Part shown: one piece after another, positions 29,445-41,400 of the stretch
How positions within the stretch are numbered: the stretch's first letter is position 1
How the letters are laid out: the number at the start of each line of letters is the position of its first letter
The notes under the pieces: model-generated
Databases searched by the model: none
What the model saw: the letters and a program-made list of their open reading frames with translations, nothing else
What the model was told of the DNA's origin: nothing
DNA from: Micromonospora mirobrigensis
GTDB lineage: Bacteria > Actinomycetota > Actinomycetes > Mycobacteriales > Micromonosporaceae
Assembly: GCF_900091555.1 (NCBI RefSeq)
Contig: NZ_FMCX01000002.1
Coordinates: 558,001 to 622,000 of the forward strand
Direction: 5' to 3'
Length of the DNA stretch: 64,000 bases
Made by a program: the position numbers and the translations under genes

Positions 29445-30128
29445 ATGCACATCGTCACGCCGCTCAAGGTGCTCTACTTCGGCACCCCCGTCGTCCTGAT
29501 CAGCAGCCGCAACCCCGACGGCGGCACCAACATCGCGCCCATGTCGTCGGCGTGGTGGCTGGGCCAGTCCGGTCTGCTCGGGCTGGCCAACGCCAGCCAG
29601 ACGGCACGGAACCTGGAGCGGGAGCGGGAGGCGGTGCTGAACCTGGCCCCCTCCGGCCTGGTCGACGCGGTCGACCGGTTGGCGCTGACCACCGCCCGGC
29701 CCGACGTCCCCGAGCGCAAGCGGGCCCAGGGCTACCGGCACGAGCCCGACAAGTTCGCCGTGGCGGGCCTGGACCGGCAGGCGTCGGACCTGGTGGGGCC
29801 GGACCGGGTCGCGCAGTGCCCGATCCAGCTCGAGTGTCGGGTGGTCGCCACCCATCCGTTCGGCCTGCCGCACGTCGACGCCACCGCCTTCGAGGTGGCG
29901 GTGCTCCGCGCCCACGTGGAGCAGGAGCTGCTCATCGCCGGGACCGCGTACGTCGACCCGGTCGGCTGGGACCCGCTGATCATGAAGTTCACCGAGTTCT
30001 TCGGCGGTGGCGCGAACATCCACCCGTCCCGGCTGGCGGAGGGGTGGCGGATGCCGCACCAGCTACCCACCGACCGGAGCACGCCTCACTCGGCGTACGC
30101 CTCGGCCACCTGGAACGAGTCCTCGTAG
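29445..30128 (+). CDS. Flavin reductase-like FMN-binding protein
   Basis: A 227-residue protein of the flavin-reductase/DIM6-NTAB split-barrel group. PVVLISSRNPDGGTNIAPMSSAWWLG (about 14-39) is the FMN-binding signature; GLANASQTARNLEREREAVLNLA (about 43-65) follows. Members reduce FMN or bind it as an oxidoreductase. I chose the ATG at 29445 (MHIVTPLKVLYF), because upstream ATG 29427 adds six unrelated residues. Its last 43 nt overlap the convergent SnoaL-like gene. Confidence 0.75.
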   Translation: MHIVTPLKVLYFGTPVVLISSRNPDGGTNIAPMSSAWWLGQSGLLGLANASQTARNLEREREAVLNLAPSGLVDAVDRLALTTARPDVPERKRAQGYRHEPDKFAVAGLDRQASDLVGPDRVAQCPIQLECRVVATHPFGLPHVDATAFEVAVLRAHVEQELLIAGTAYVDPVGWDPLIMKFTEFFGGGANIHPSRLAEGWRMPHQLPTDRSTPHSAYASATWNESS

Positions 30129-30487
30129 AGCCGGAACGCGACGATCTGGTCGCCGCGCACCCGGAAGTGCATGGCGACGGCCATCTCGTAGCGGCGGCCG
30201 GTGCTGCGGGCGACCCGTCCGAACCGCCCGAGCATCACCGCGTCGTCCCCGTCGTACAGGATGGCCTCGATCTGGTCGACGTTTTCCTCGGGCACGATGT
30301 TCGCCCCGAGGACGCGCAGGTAGTCGGCCACCTCGGCCCGGCTGGAGCGCCGCCCGACCCACGGGATCGCCGGCGACCCCGGCAGATCCCAGTCGACGTC
30401 CTCGGCGAACAGCAGGGCGATCTCCTCCGGATCGGCACCGCCGCCGACCATGGCGAAGAACCGTTCCACCACGTCACGTGTCGTCAT
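30086..30487 (-). CDS. SnoaL-like / NTF2-fold protein
   Basis: A 133-residue protein: DVVERFFAMVGGGADPEEIALLFAEDVDWDLPGSPAIPWVGRR at the start and RRYEMAVAMHFRVRGDQIVAFRLYED near the end are typical of SnoaL-type NTF2 domains, which act as cyclases, isomerases or small-ligand binding proteins. The start at 30487 sits 7 nt after GAGG; an ATG three bases upstream is equally possible. The gene lies 40 nt downstream of the flavoprotein reductase on the same strand and is probably cotranscribed with it. Confidence 0.75.
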   Translation of the reverse strand: MTTRDVVERFFAMVGGGADPEEIALLFAEDVDWDLPGSPAIPWVGRRSSRAEVADYLRVLGANIVPEENVDQIEAILYDGDDAVMLGRFGRVARSTGRRYEMAVAMHFRVRGDQIVAFRLYEDSFQVAEAYAE

Positions 30488-30530
30488 CATTCATCCTCTT
30501 CGGCTTCGCTCGTCATGGGCGAACCACCAC

Positions 30531-31925
30531 TCACCGGACGGGCTCCGGTGCCAGTTGTGCGAACAGCAGGTTGAGCCCCTCGGCCATCGTGGGGTGGGTG
30601 ATCATGGCGTCGCGCAGCGCGGTGCCGGGCATCCCGGCCAGCATCGCCAGTTGCACGGCGGTGACCACCTCGCCGGCCTCGGCGCCGAGCAGGGCGACGC
30701 CGAGGATCCGGTCGGTGTCGCGGTGCAGCACCGCCTTCCACATCCCGGTGGTCTGCCGCAGCGTCCGCGCCCGCGGGATGGCGGCGACCGGCAGGCGCAC
30801 CACCCGGACCGGATGACCGGCCGCCCGGGCCTCGGTCTCGGTGAGCCCCACCCGGGCCAGCTCCGGCGTGGTGAAGACGGTGTACGGCACCAGCCGGCCG
30901 GTGGTGCTGCGCGGCGTGCCGACGAACTGGGACCGGATCACCCGGTAGTCGTCCAGCGAGGCGTGAGTGAACTGCGGGCTGCCGGCGACGTCCCCCGCCG
31001 CCCAGGTCCGCTCGGCGCTGGTGCGCAGGTACTCGTCCACCTCGACGAAGCCCCGCTCGCCGGTCCGTACGCCCGCCGCCGGGAGATCCAGCTCCCGGGT
31101 CACCGGCGCCCGACCCACCGCCACCAGGACGACGTCGCCGTCGACGGCGGCGCCGTCCGCGGTCACCACCCGTACGGTCCCGTCCGGGACCCGGTCGATC
31201 CGGTCCACCGCGACGGCCGTCCGCACGTCGATCCCGTCGGCGGCGAACACCTGCGCCACCGCGTCGCTGATCTCGGGGTCCTCCCGGCTGAGCAGTCGGG
31301 GCCCGCCCTCGACGATGGTCACGGCGCTGCCGAAGGCCGCGAACATCTGCGCGAACTCGACCCCGACGGTGCCGCCGCCCAGGACGGTCAGCCGGCGCGG
31401 CAGCCGGCTCAGCCGGAGCAGGTCGTCGCTGGTGAGCACGCCGGCCTCGGGCAGCCCCGGGATCGGTGGCAGATACGGGCGGGTCCCGGTGTTGATCACC
31501 GCGCGGTCGCCACTGATCAGGCGGGTGCCGCCGTCGGGCAGGGCCACCCGTACGGTGCGGGGGGCGACGAACGTGGCCGCTCCGATCACCAGGTGCAGAC
31601 CCGACTCCAGGAACTGCTGACGGTTCGCGGCCACCATGCCGTCGACCACGTCCTCCTTGTGGGCGCGCAGGAGATCCAGGTCGAGGTGGGAGCCGTGCAC
31701 CACGGTCCCCAGCGCGTCGGCCCCGCGTACCGCACGGGCGGCCCGGGCGCTGGTCACCAGGGCCTTGGTCGGGATGCAGGCCACGTTGATGCAGCTGCCG
31801 CCGATCATGCCGCGCTCGACCATCGCGACGGTCGCACCCGATCGGGCCAGATCCATCGCCAGTGTCTTGCCGGCCTTGCCGCCGCCGACCACCAGGACGT
31901 CGAACCGCTCCACCGCACCGACCAT
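30531..31925 (-). CDS. FAD-dependent pyridine nucleotide-disulphide oxidoreductase
   Basis: A 464-residue flavoprotein of the mercuric reductase/dihydrolipoamide dehydrogenase family. VLVVGGGKAGKTLA (about 9-22) binds FAD, GGSCINVACIPTKAL (about 41-55) holds the redox-active Cys pair, LTVLGGGTVGVEFAQ (about 174-188) binds NAD(P)H, and RTWAAGDVAG (about 303-312) is the second FAD motif. The C-terminal ITHPTMAEGLNLL has the His-Pro-Thr dyad region of this family. No N-terminal HMA domain or terminal Cys pair is present, so mercury reduction is unlikely. The ATG at 31925 has AAGGAGG upstream. The substrate is unknown. Confidence 0.85.
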   Translation of the reverse strand: MVGAVERFDVLVVGGGKAGKTLAMDLARSGATVAMVERGMIGGSCINVACIPTKALVTSARAARAVRGADALGTVVHGSHLDLDLLRAHKEDVVDGMVAANRQQFLESGLHLVIGAATFVAPRTVRVALPDGGTRLISGDRAVINTGTRPYLPPIPGLPEAGVLTSDDLLRLSRLPRRLTVLGGGTVGVEFAQMFAAFGSAVTIVEGGPRLLSREDPEISDAVAQVFAADGIDVRTAVAVDRIDRVPDGTVRVVTADGAAVDGDVVLVAVGRAPVTRELDLPAAGVRTGERGFVEVDEYLRTSAERTWAAGDVAGSPQFTHASLDDYRVIRSQFVGTPRSTTGRLVPYTVFTTPELARVGLTETEARAAGHPVRVVRLPVAAIPRARTLRQTTGMWKAVLHRDTDRILGVALLGAEAGEVVTAVQLAMLAGMPGTALRDAMITHPTMAEGLNLLFAQLAPEPVR

Positions 31926-32459
31926 CCGAGCCCTCCTTCGCCCGCCGGGCGGGGCGCCGGGGCCGACGACCGTTCCCACCCGACCCGCTGAGAATCACAG
32001 GCGGCTCCGCTTCGGGTGCCCGGTTGACGCTACGGCCATCCGTTCGTGCGCCGCGGCGTCCACCGGTTGACGCGCGCCCCCACCCCGCGCGGACCGCCAG
32101 GCAATGGACGAACGTGCATCGACGGTCACCGAAAGCGTCGACGACCGACACGATCCGTGGATCCCATCAAAGATCATCAGTGCCATCATGTGACAGGCGA
32201 CCGCATCGGGAGATCGACACCTGTCGCATCGGCGACTGCTCCGCGGGCGCCGGCGTCGGAAGCTTGCGACCGCGGGCGGCCCACCGGTCGGTGGCGAGGC
32301 AGGACGCCCGGCACCGTACCCGTGACCGCCCTCCACCACCGGCGACCCACCGGCCGGCACGGCAGGTCCGGACACCCGATCGCCAGCCGTCACCGGGCCG
32401 GTCGCCGCGTCGGCGGCGACCGCCCGGCCGCCGCCGACCCGAAGGAGGAAGCGGATCCG
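31926..32459. promoter_or_regulatory. Divergent promoter region upstream of the NRPS operon
   Basis: A 534-nt non-coding stretch between the flavoprotein reductase and NRPS1. It contains a direct repeat CGCATCGG (about 32203 and 32226), an inverted repeat GACAGG/CCTGTC about 40 nt apart, and AAGGAGG (32442-32448) before the NRPS1 start. I could not find a convincing -35/-10 pair or a known regulator box. No pathway-specific regulator gene is adjacent. Confidence 0.4.
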
Positions 32460-35400
32460 ATGACCGACGTGCTGAGGTCCCGGCCGGCGACGCCCGTCGC
32501 GCCGCCACCGCCCGACCCCGCCCGCGCCGTCCCGCCCGGAGATCCCGTCCCGGCCAGCCACGAGCAACGCCAGATGTGGTCGCTGAGCCGCCTCGACCCG
32601 GACCCGGCCGGCTACCTGGTGCCGCTGGCCTACCGGCTGCGCGGGCCGCTGGACTCACCGGCGCTGGCCGCGGCGCTCGACGCGCTGGTGGCCCGGCACG
32701 CCGCCCTGCGGACCACCCTGGTCCCGGCCGACGACGGAGCCGGGCGGCGGGACGCGACGCCGCGCCTGCTCCAGGTGGTCCACGAGCCGCGCCCGGGGCT
32801 GCTGCGGGTGCACGACCTGAGCGGGTTGCCGGCCTGGCAACGCGACCAGGAGGTACGGGCCCGGCTGCACGCCGAGACCCGCGTCCCGCTCGACCCGGAA
32901 CGCGGGCCGGTGCTGCGGGCGAACCTGCTGTGCTGCACGCCGCAGGAGCACGTGCTCCTGTTGACCTTCCACCACGTCGCCGTCGACGAGTGGTCGCTCG
33001 GCATCCTGCACGACGAGTGGGAACGGCTCTACACCGCGCACCGCACCGGCCGGCCGGCCGACCTCGACCCGGTCACCGTCGACCACCGCGACCACGCCGC
33101 CCGGCAGCACGACTGGCTGCGCGGGGCGGAGGCGGCGGCGCAACGCGACCACTGGCACGCCCGGCTCGCCGACGCGCCCGCCGTGCTGGAGCTGCCCACC
33201 GGCGGCCCCCGCCCCGAGCTGCCCTCCGGCGCGGGCGCCACCCTCTCGGTCCCGCTCGACGTGCCCGACGGGCTGCTGGCGCTGTGCCGGCGCGTCGGCG
33301 CCTCCCCGTACATGGTCATGCTGGCCACGCTGCACGTGCTGCTGGCCCGCTGGACCGGGCAGCGGGACATCGTGGTGGGCACGCCGGTGGCGAACCGCCG
33401 GCGGACCGAGACGCAGCGGCTCGTCGGACTGCTGCTCAACACCGTCGCGATCCGGGCCCGGCTCGACGACGACCCGTCGTTCGAGACACTGCTCGGGCGG
33501 GTCCGCACCGCCGCCCTCGACGCCCTGGCCAACGGCGAGCTGCCCTTCCCGGCGCTGCTGGAGTCGCTGCGCCCGGCCCGCCGGCCCGGCTTCACCCCGC
33601 TGTTCCAGGTGATGTTCGTCTACGGCCGGGAGGCCACCCCGCCCCGGCTCGACGACCTCGAGGTCACCACCGTCGAGGTGCCCACCAGCACCGCCAAGTT
33701 CGACCTCACCGTCTCGGTGCGGGAGAACGCCGACGGCGTACGCACCGAGCTGGAGTACCGCACCGACCTGTTCGACGACGACACCATCGGCCGGCTGGCC
33801 GGACACTTCCAGACCCTGCTGCGCTCGCTGGTCGCCGACCCGGCCGCTCCGGTCGGCTCGGCCGCGATGCTCACCGACGAGGAGCACCGGGAGCTCGTGG
33901 TGGCGGCCAACCGCACCGCCACCCCCACCGCACCCGACGAGCCGGTGCACCTGCTGATCGAGCGGCAGGCCGGGCGTACCCCCGATCGCGTGGCGGTCAC
34001 CGACGACAACACGGCGCTGAGCTACCGCGAGCTGCACGCGCGCGCCGACGCGCTGGCCGGGACGCTGCGCGGGCGGGGCGTCGGCATCGGTGACCTGGTG
34101 GGCGTGCTGCTGCCCCGTTCGGTGTCGTTCGCGGTGGCGGTGCTCGCCACGCTGCGCACCGGCGCGGCCTACGTACCCATGGACCCGGCCAACCCGCCGG
34201 CCCGGCTGCGCCACCTGATCGACGACACCGCCGCGCCGGTGGTGCTCACCTGCCCTGAACTGACCCACCTGGTGCCCGACGGCCGGGCGCTGCTGATGCC
34301 GGAGCCGGACGAGCCGACCCCGGCGGCGCGGCCGGGCCCGGACGGCGGCGGCCCGCGGCGGCGGCCCCGCCGGCGGCCGGAACCCACCCCGGACGACCTG
34401 GCGTACGTCATCCACACCTCCGGGTCGACCGGCCGACCCAAGGGGGTCATGGTCACCCACCGGGGCGTCGGCAACTACGTGCGCTGGGCGGCCCAGGCCT
34501 ACCGGTTGCGGCCCGGGGACGTCGTCCCGCTGCACTCGTCGGTCGGCTTCGACCTGACCGTCACCAGCCTGCTGGTCCCGCTGGTCACCGGCGCCACCGT
34601 GCGGATGCTCGGCGACCACCTCGGCCCGGAGGCGCTCGGCGAGGCGCTGCGCACCCAACGGCCGGCCTTCGGCCTGGTGAAGATCACCCCGGCCCAGCTC
34701 GACCTGGTACGCCACCAGCTCGGACCCGCCGAACTGGCCGACCGGACCCGCTGCTTCGTCATCGGCGGCGAGAACCTGCGCGCCGACCAGGTGGCGCCGT
34801 GGCGGACCCACGCCCCGGACACCGCGCTGGTCAACGAGTACGGACCCACCGAGACCGTGGTCGGCTGCGCCGCGTACGAGGTCGACCCGGCCACCCCTGT
34901 CGACGGCTCCGTCCCGATCGGCCGGCCGATCGCCAACACCGAGCTGTACGTGCTGGACTCCTGGGGCAACCCGGTCCCCGTCGGCGTGGTCGGTGAGCTG
35001 TACGTCGGCGGGGCCGGCGTGGCCCGCGGCTACCTGAACCAGCCGACGCTGACCGCGCAGCGGTTCGTCCCGCACCCCTTCTCGGCCACGCCGGGAGCGC
35101 GGCTCTACCGCACCGGCGACCTGGTGCGCCGTCGCCCGGACGGGAACCTCGAATACCTGGGCCGCACCGACAACCAGGTCAAGCTGCGCGGCTACCGGAT
35201 CGAGTGCGGCGAGATCGAGGCGGCGGTACGCCGGCACCGCCCGGACGGCGACGTGACGGTGCAGCTGCGCCGGGACGACCCGGACGACCCGAGGCTGGTC
35301 GCCTACCTGGCCGGCGGGGCGCCGACCGACGCCGCGGCCCTGCGGGCGGCGCTCGCCGTCGAGCTGCCGTCCTACCTGGTCCCGTCCGACGTGGTCCTGC

Positions 35401-38400
35401 TCGACGCGCTGCCGCTGACCCGAAACGGCAAGCTGGACACCGCCGCGCTGCCCGCCCCCGGCCGGGCGGCGCCTCGGCAGCGCGTCGACGCCGCACCGGA
35501 GCGGCCCGCACCCGAACCGCCGTCCGCCGTCGCCGGCCCGACGACCTGGGACGCCACCCGGATCCGGCTGGAGCGGCTGGTCGCCGAGGTCTGGCGGGAC
35601 GTGCTCGGGGTCGCCGAGGTCGGCGCCCGGGACAACTTCTTCGACCTCGGCGGCCACTCCATGCGGCTGCTGGCCGTGCTGCGCCGGCTGCGCGAGCAGG
35701 TCGGCGACGCCGTCACGGTCACCGACCTGTTCCGCAACCCCACCGTCGAGTCGCTGGCGGCGTTCCTGACCACCGCCACCACCGGGACCACCGCCCCGGC
35801 CACCCCCGCCCCCGCGCCGGCCGACATCCCGCGGCCCCGGGCGGGCGACGACACCGGCCGGCCCGACGGACTGATCGCCGTGGTCGGCATGGCCGGCCGC
35901 TTCCCCGGCGCCCGGGACGTCGACGAGTACTGGCACAACATCCGCGCCGGGGTCGAGTCGGTACGGGAGTTCACCGTCGAGGAGATGCTGGCCGACGGGG
36001 CGGACCCGGAGCGGATCGACGACCCGGCGTACGTCCGCTCCGGCACCTGGCTGCCCGGGATCGACGAGTTCGACGCCGCCTTCTTCGGCATCACGCCCCG
36101 GGAGGCGCAGACCCTCGACCCGCAGCACCGGATGCTGCTGGAGTGCGCCTGGCACGCGCTGGAGCACGCCGGGTACGACCCGGCCCGCCACCCGGGTCGG
36201 ATCGGCCTGTTCGCCGGCTCGGGGCGCAGCGCGTACCTGCTCGACCACCTGAGCACCCACCCGGAGCTGCTGCACACCGTCGGCGAGCACCAGCTGTCCA
36301 TCAGCAACGACAAGGACTTCCTGCTCAGCCGGGTCGCGTACAAGCTCGACCTGACCGGGCCGGCGGTCACCGTGGCCACCGCCTGCTCGACGTCGCTGGT
36401 CGCCGTGCACCTGGGCCGGCAGAGCCTGCTCACCGGCGAGTCGGACCTGGTCCTGGCCGGTGGGGTCAGCGTCTTCCCCGCGCAGCGGCGCGGCTACCTG
36501 CACCACGACGGCGGGGTCTACTCCCCCGACGGGCACTGCCGCCCGTTCAGCGCGGACGCCCGGGGCAGCATCGCCTCCAGCGGCGTCGGCGTCGTCGCGC
36601 TGAAACGGCTGGAGGACGCGGTCGCCGACGGCGACACCGTCTACGCGGTGATCCGGGGCTCGGCGATCAACAACGACGGCGCCCGCCGCACCGGCTACAC
36701 CGCGCCGGGCGTCGACGGTCAGGTCGCGGTGATCACCGCGGCCCACGCGGCGGCCGGCGTCGACCCCGGCTCGGTGAGCTACGTGGAGGCGCACGGCACC
36801 GGCACCAGCCTCGGTGACCCGATCGAGGTCGCCGCCCTCACCGAGGCGTTCCGCCGGGGCACCGACGGGCGCGGCTTCTGCGCCCTCGGCTCGGTCAAGG
36901 CCAACATCGGGCACACCGACGCCGCCGCCGGGATCGCCGGCCTGCTCAAGACCGTGCTGGCGCTGCACCACCGGACGCTGCCGCCGACGATCAACGTACG
37001 CCGACCCCATCCGGCGATCGACTTCGCGAGCAGCCCGTTCCATCTCCCCGACACCGCCCGGCCGTGGCCCGGCGACGGTCCCCGCCGCGCCGGGGTCAGC
37101 TCGTTCGGCATGGGCGGCACCAACGCCCACGTCGTGCTGGAGGAGCCACCGGCCGCCCCGCCCGCCCGGCCGCCCGCCCCGGCCACCGGGCCGCAGCTGC
37201 TGGCCCTGTCGGCCCGTACGCCCGGGTCGCTGGAACGGCAGACCGGTCAGGTCCGCGACTGGCTCGACGCGCACCCCGGGGCGGAGCTCGCCGACGTGGC
37301 GGCCGCCCTGGGCCGGCGGCAGCCGATGGCGCAGCGGCGGTTCCTCGTCGCGGCGGACCGCGCCGACGCGCTGACCGCCCTCGACTCGGCGCAGCGGCAG
37401 TTCGGCGGCGCCCACCCCGGCGGCCGGCGGGCGCTGGTGTTCGCGTTCCCCGGGCACGGCGCGCAGCACGTGGCGATGGGCGCCGGACTGTACCGGGGCG
37501 AGCCCACCTACCGGGCCGTGGTCGACGAGTGCGCCGACCTGCTCCGCGACGAGCTGGGCCTGGACCTGCGTACGCTGCTGAGCCCGGAACCCGACGGCCA
37601 CCCGGCGGCGGAGCGGCTGCTGGCCCGGCCGGCGCTGATCCAGCCGGCGCTCTTCGTCACCGAGTACGCCCTGGCCCGGGCCCTGCTGGCCCGCGGGGTG
37701 GAGCCGGACCTGATGGTGGGGCACAGCCTCGGCGAGTACGTCGCCGCCTGCCTGGCCGGCGTCTTCTCGCCGACCGACGCGCTGCGGCTGGTGGCCGCCC
37801 GGGGCGCGCTGGCCGAGCGCACCCCCGTCGGGGCGATGCTCGCGGTGGGCCTGCCCGAGGCGGCGGCGACCGAACTGCTCGGCGACGACCTGTCGCTGGC
37901 CGCGGTAAACGCGCCCGAGCTCTGCGTCCTCTCCGGCACCCCGGAGGCGATCGAGGCGGTACGCGCCCGGCTGACCGGCGACGGGGTGCAGTGCCGGCCG
38001 CTGCGGGTCACCCGGGGCTACCACTCGGCGCTGCTCGACCCGGTGCTCGACGAGTTCGCCGCGCACGCCCGCCGGGTCACCTACCACGAGCCGCAGCGGC
38101 CCTACCTGACCAACCTGACCGGCGGACCGGTCGAGCCGGGGCAGGTCACCGACCCGGCGTACTGGGTGGAGCACCTGCGCCGGCCGGTGCGGTTCGCCGA
38201 GTCGGCGGCGCTCCTGGCCGAGCAGGACGCGGTCCTCGCCGAGCTGGGCCCCGGGCACGCCCTGGGCGGCCTGGCCCGGCTGGCCGGCCTGCGACCCGGC
38301 CAGGTGGTGGCGGCGATGCGGCACCCGCGCGCCGACGCCGACGACCTCACCACGCTGCTCGACGCGGTGGGCCGGCTCTGGCTGGCCGGCGTCGAGGTCG

Positions 38401-41400
38401 ACTGGGGACGGTTCCACGGGCCGCGCCGCCGGCTGGCCCTGCCCGGCTACCCGTTCGAGCGGCGCCGCTACTGGATCGACCCGGCGCCGAGGACCGGCCC
38501 GACCGGCCCCGCGCCCGCCCTGCCGGCGGCGGAGCCGACCACCCCGGAGGCGCCGGAGACCGCCGGGAACCGGCCGGCGCTCAGCACCGCCTACGTCGCG
38601 CCGAGCACGCCCGCGCAGGAGTGCGTGGCGCAGCTCTGGTCGGACCTGCTCGGCATCCGGCCGGTCGGGGCCCTGGACGACTTCTTCGAGCTGGGCGGCC
38701 ACTCGTTGCTGGCCACCCAGTTCGTGGTGCGGCTGCGGGCCCGCCTGGGCGTGGCGCTGCCGCTGGAGGCGGTCTTCGCCACCCCGACCGTCGCCGGACT
38801 AGCGGCCGCCCTGCCGGCGACCGGCGCCGTGGCCACCGCCGAGCCGGTGCGGCCGGCCGCCGCACCGGTCCTCCCCCGCGCCGGCGCCGACGCCGGACCG
38901 GCGCCGCTCTCCTCCGGCCAGCACCGGCTCTGGTTCCTCGACCAGGCGTACGAGCAGGACGCCTACACCGTCAGCACGGCCCTGCTGCTCGACGGCGACC
39001 TCGACGTCGACGCGCTGCGGGGCGCCCTCGGCGAACTGGTCCGCCGGCACGAGTCGCTGCGGACGGTCTTCCCGCTCGGCGACGACGGTGACCCGGTCCA
39101 GCGGGTGCTCCCGCCCGGCCCCGTCGACCTGCCGGTCGTCACAGCACCGGCGGATGCCGACGACACCGCCCCGGCCCCGGGCGGCATCGTGGAGGCGGCG
39201 GTCGCCGACGCGCTGCCGCCGTGGGCGCACGCGGCGCTCGCCGCCGACGTCCGACGCCCGTTCGACCTGGCCCGCGGGCCGCTGTTCCGGGCCGTGCTGC
39301 TGCGCGTCGCCGACGACCGGCACGTGCTGTCGCTGACCATGCACCACACCGTCTCCGACGGCTGGTCGCTGGGCATCGTCGCCGACGAGGTGGTCACCGG
39401 CTACGACGCCGCCGTGCACGACCGTCCCTCGCCCCTGCCCGACCTGGCGATCCAGTACGGCGACTACGCGCGCTGGCAGCGCGGCCGGCTGGCCGACCCG
39501 GACAGCGCGGACGTGCGGTACTGGCGCGAACAGCTCGCCGGGGTGGCCGCCGTCCTGGAGGTGCCCGCCGACCGGCCCCGGCCGCCGGTGCAGAGCTTCC
39601 ACGGCGCGGCCCACGCCCGGGTGCTGCCGTCGGCGACCGCCGACGAGCTGCGCCGGTTCAGCCAGGCCCGGGGCGTCACCCTGGCCATGACGGTGCTCGC
39701 CGCCTGGAAGACGCTGCTGTGGCGCTGGACCGGCCAGCGCGACATCTGCGTCGGCACGCCGGTCGCCGGCCGGGTACGCGCCGAACTCGAACCGATGGTC
39801 GGCTTCTTCGTCAACATGCTGCCGCTGCGCACCACGATCGACGCCGAGCGGACCTTCGACGAGCTGCTCGGGCAGGTCCGGCGCACCGCGCTCGGCGCGT
39901 ACGACCACCAGGAGGTGCCGTTCGAGCGGCTGGTGGACCTGGTCGACGCGCCCCGGGACCTGAGCCGCAACCCGCTGTTCCAGGTCATGTTCAACATGCT
40001 GAACGTCCCCGAGCGGGAGCTGCGGGCCGAGGGGCTGCGGGTGACGCAGTTCGCCGTCGAGCCGGGCATCGCCCAGCAGGACCTCGCCCTGTACGCGTAC
40101 GAGGTGCCCGAGGGGCTGCGGTTCCGGCTGGAGTACAACACCGACCTCTTCGACGCGGCCACCGCCGAGCGGATGACCGGCCACCTGGAGCGGCTGCTCG
40201 CCGCCGCCGTCGCCGACCCGGGCACCCGGCTGGGCGACCTGGCCGTGCTCACCCCCGCCGAGCTGGACCGCGTCGCCGGGTGGAACGACACCGCCACCGC
40301 GTACGACTGGCCCGGGACGGCGCCGGGCCGGACGCCGACCCTGGTCGAGCTGGTCGCACACCAGGTCGCCATGAACCCGCACCGGCCGGCGGTGACCTTC
40401 GGGGCGACCACCCTCAGCTACGCCGAGCTCGACGCCCGGGCCAACCGGCTCGCGCACCGGCTGCGTCGCGCTGGCGTCGGCCCCGACCGCACCGTCGCCG
40501 TCTGCCTGCACCGCTGCGAGGAACTGCCGGTAACCCTGCTCGGCGTGCTCAAGGCCGGCGGCGGTTACGTGCCGGTCGACCCCGACTACCCGGTCGAGCG
40601 GCAGCGGTACGTGCTCACCCACAGCGGCGCCACCGTCCTGGTCACCGAGGCGGGCCTCACCGACCGGTTCACCGGCTACGCCGGCGAGGTGCTGCTCGCC
40701 GGCGCGGCGGCCGACACCGGGCCGGACCCCGATCCCGGGCCGCCGGCCGGGCCGGAGCACCTGGCGTACGTGATCTACACCTCCGGGTCGACGGGCCGCC
40801 CCAAGGGAGTCCGGGTGACCCACGGCGCGGTGGTCAACACGCTGGCCGCGATGCGCGAGCGGCCCGGCCTGACCGCCGACGGCACCATGCTGGCGATGGC
40901 CAGCTTCGCCTTCGACATGTCCGTGCCGGAGCTCTTCCTGCCGCTGGTCGTCGGCGCCCGGATGCTGCTGGTGGGCCGGGACGTCGGCTACGACGCGCCA
41001 CGGCTGGCCGCGCTGCTCGCCGCGGAACGGGTCACCCTGGCCCAGGGCACCCCGGCGACCTGGCGGCTGCTGATCGAGACCGGCTGGGCCGGGCAGCCCG
41101 GCCTGACGGCGGTATGCGGCGGCGAGGCGGTCTCCGCGCCGCTGGCCCGGCAGCTCGCCGAACGCGTCGACGCGCTGTGGAACCTGTACGGCCCGACCGA
41201 GGCGGCCGTCTGGTCCACCATGGAGCTTCTGACGCCCGACGTCACCCGGGTCACCGTGGGTCGGCCGATCGGCAACGTCCGGGCGTACGTGCTGGACGGG
41301 CGGCTCTCGCCGGTCCCGGTGGGGGTGCTGGGCGAGCTGTACCTCGGCGGCGCCGGGCTGGCCCGGGACTACCTCGGCGACCCGGAGCTCACCGCGCAAC

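Noticed and set aside
30531..31925. Mercuric reductase
   Set aside because: The redox Cys pair is present, but there is no N-terminal metal-binding domain, no C-terminal vicinal Cys pair and no mer genes nearby.
31995..32567. Minus-strand frame overlapping the start of NRPS1
   Set aside because: No recognisable domain; it overlaps the NRPS1 ribosome binding site and has unusual composition.
32655..38702. A very long open frame opposite NRPS1 (and similar ones opposite the rest of the operon)
   Set aside because: High-GC coding DNA leaves long antisense frames. The translation is Gly/Arg/Gln-rich with no domain, while the plus strand shows every NRPS/PKS motif.
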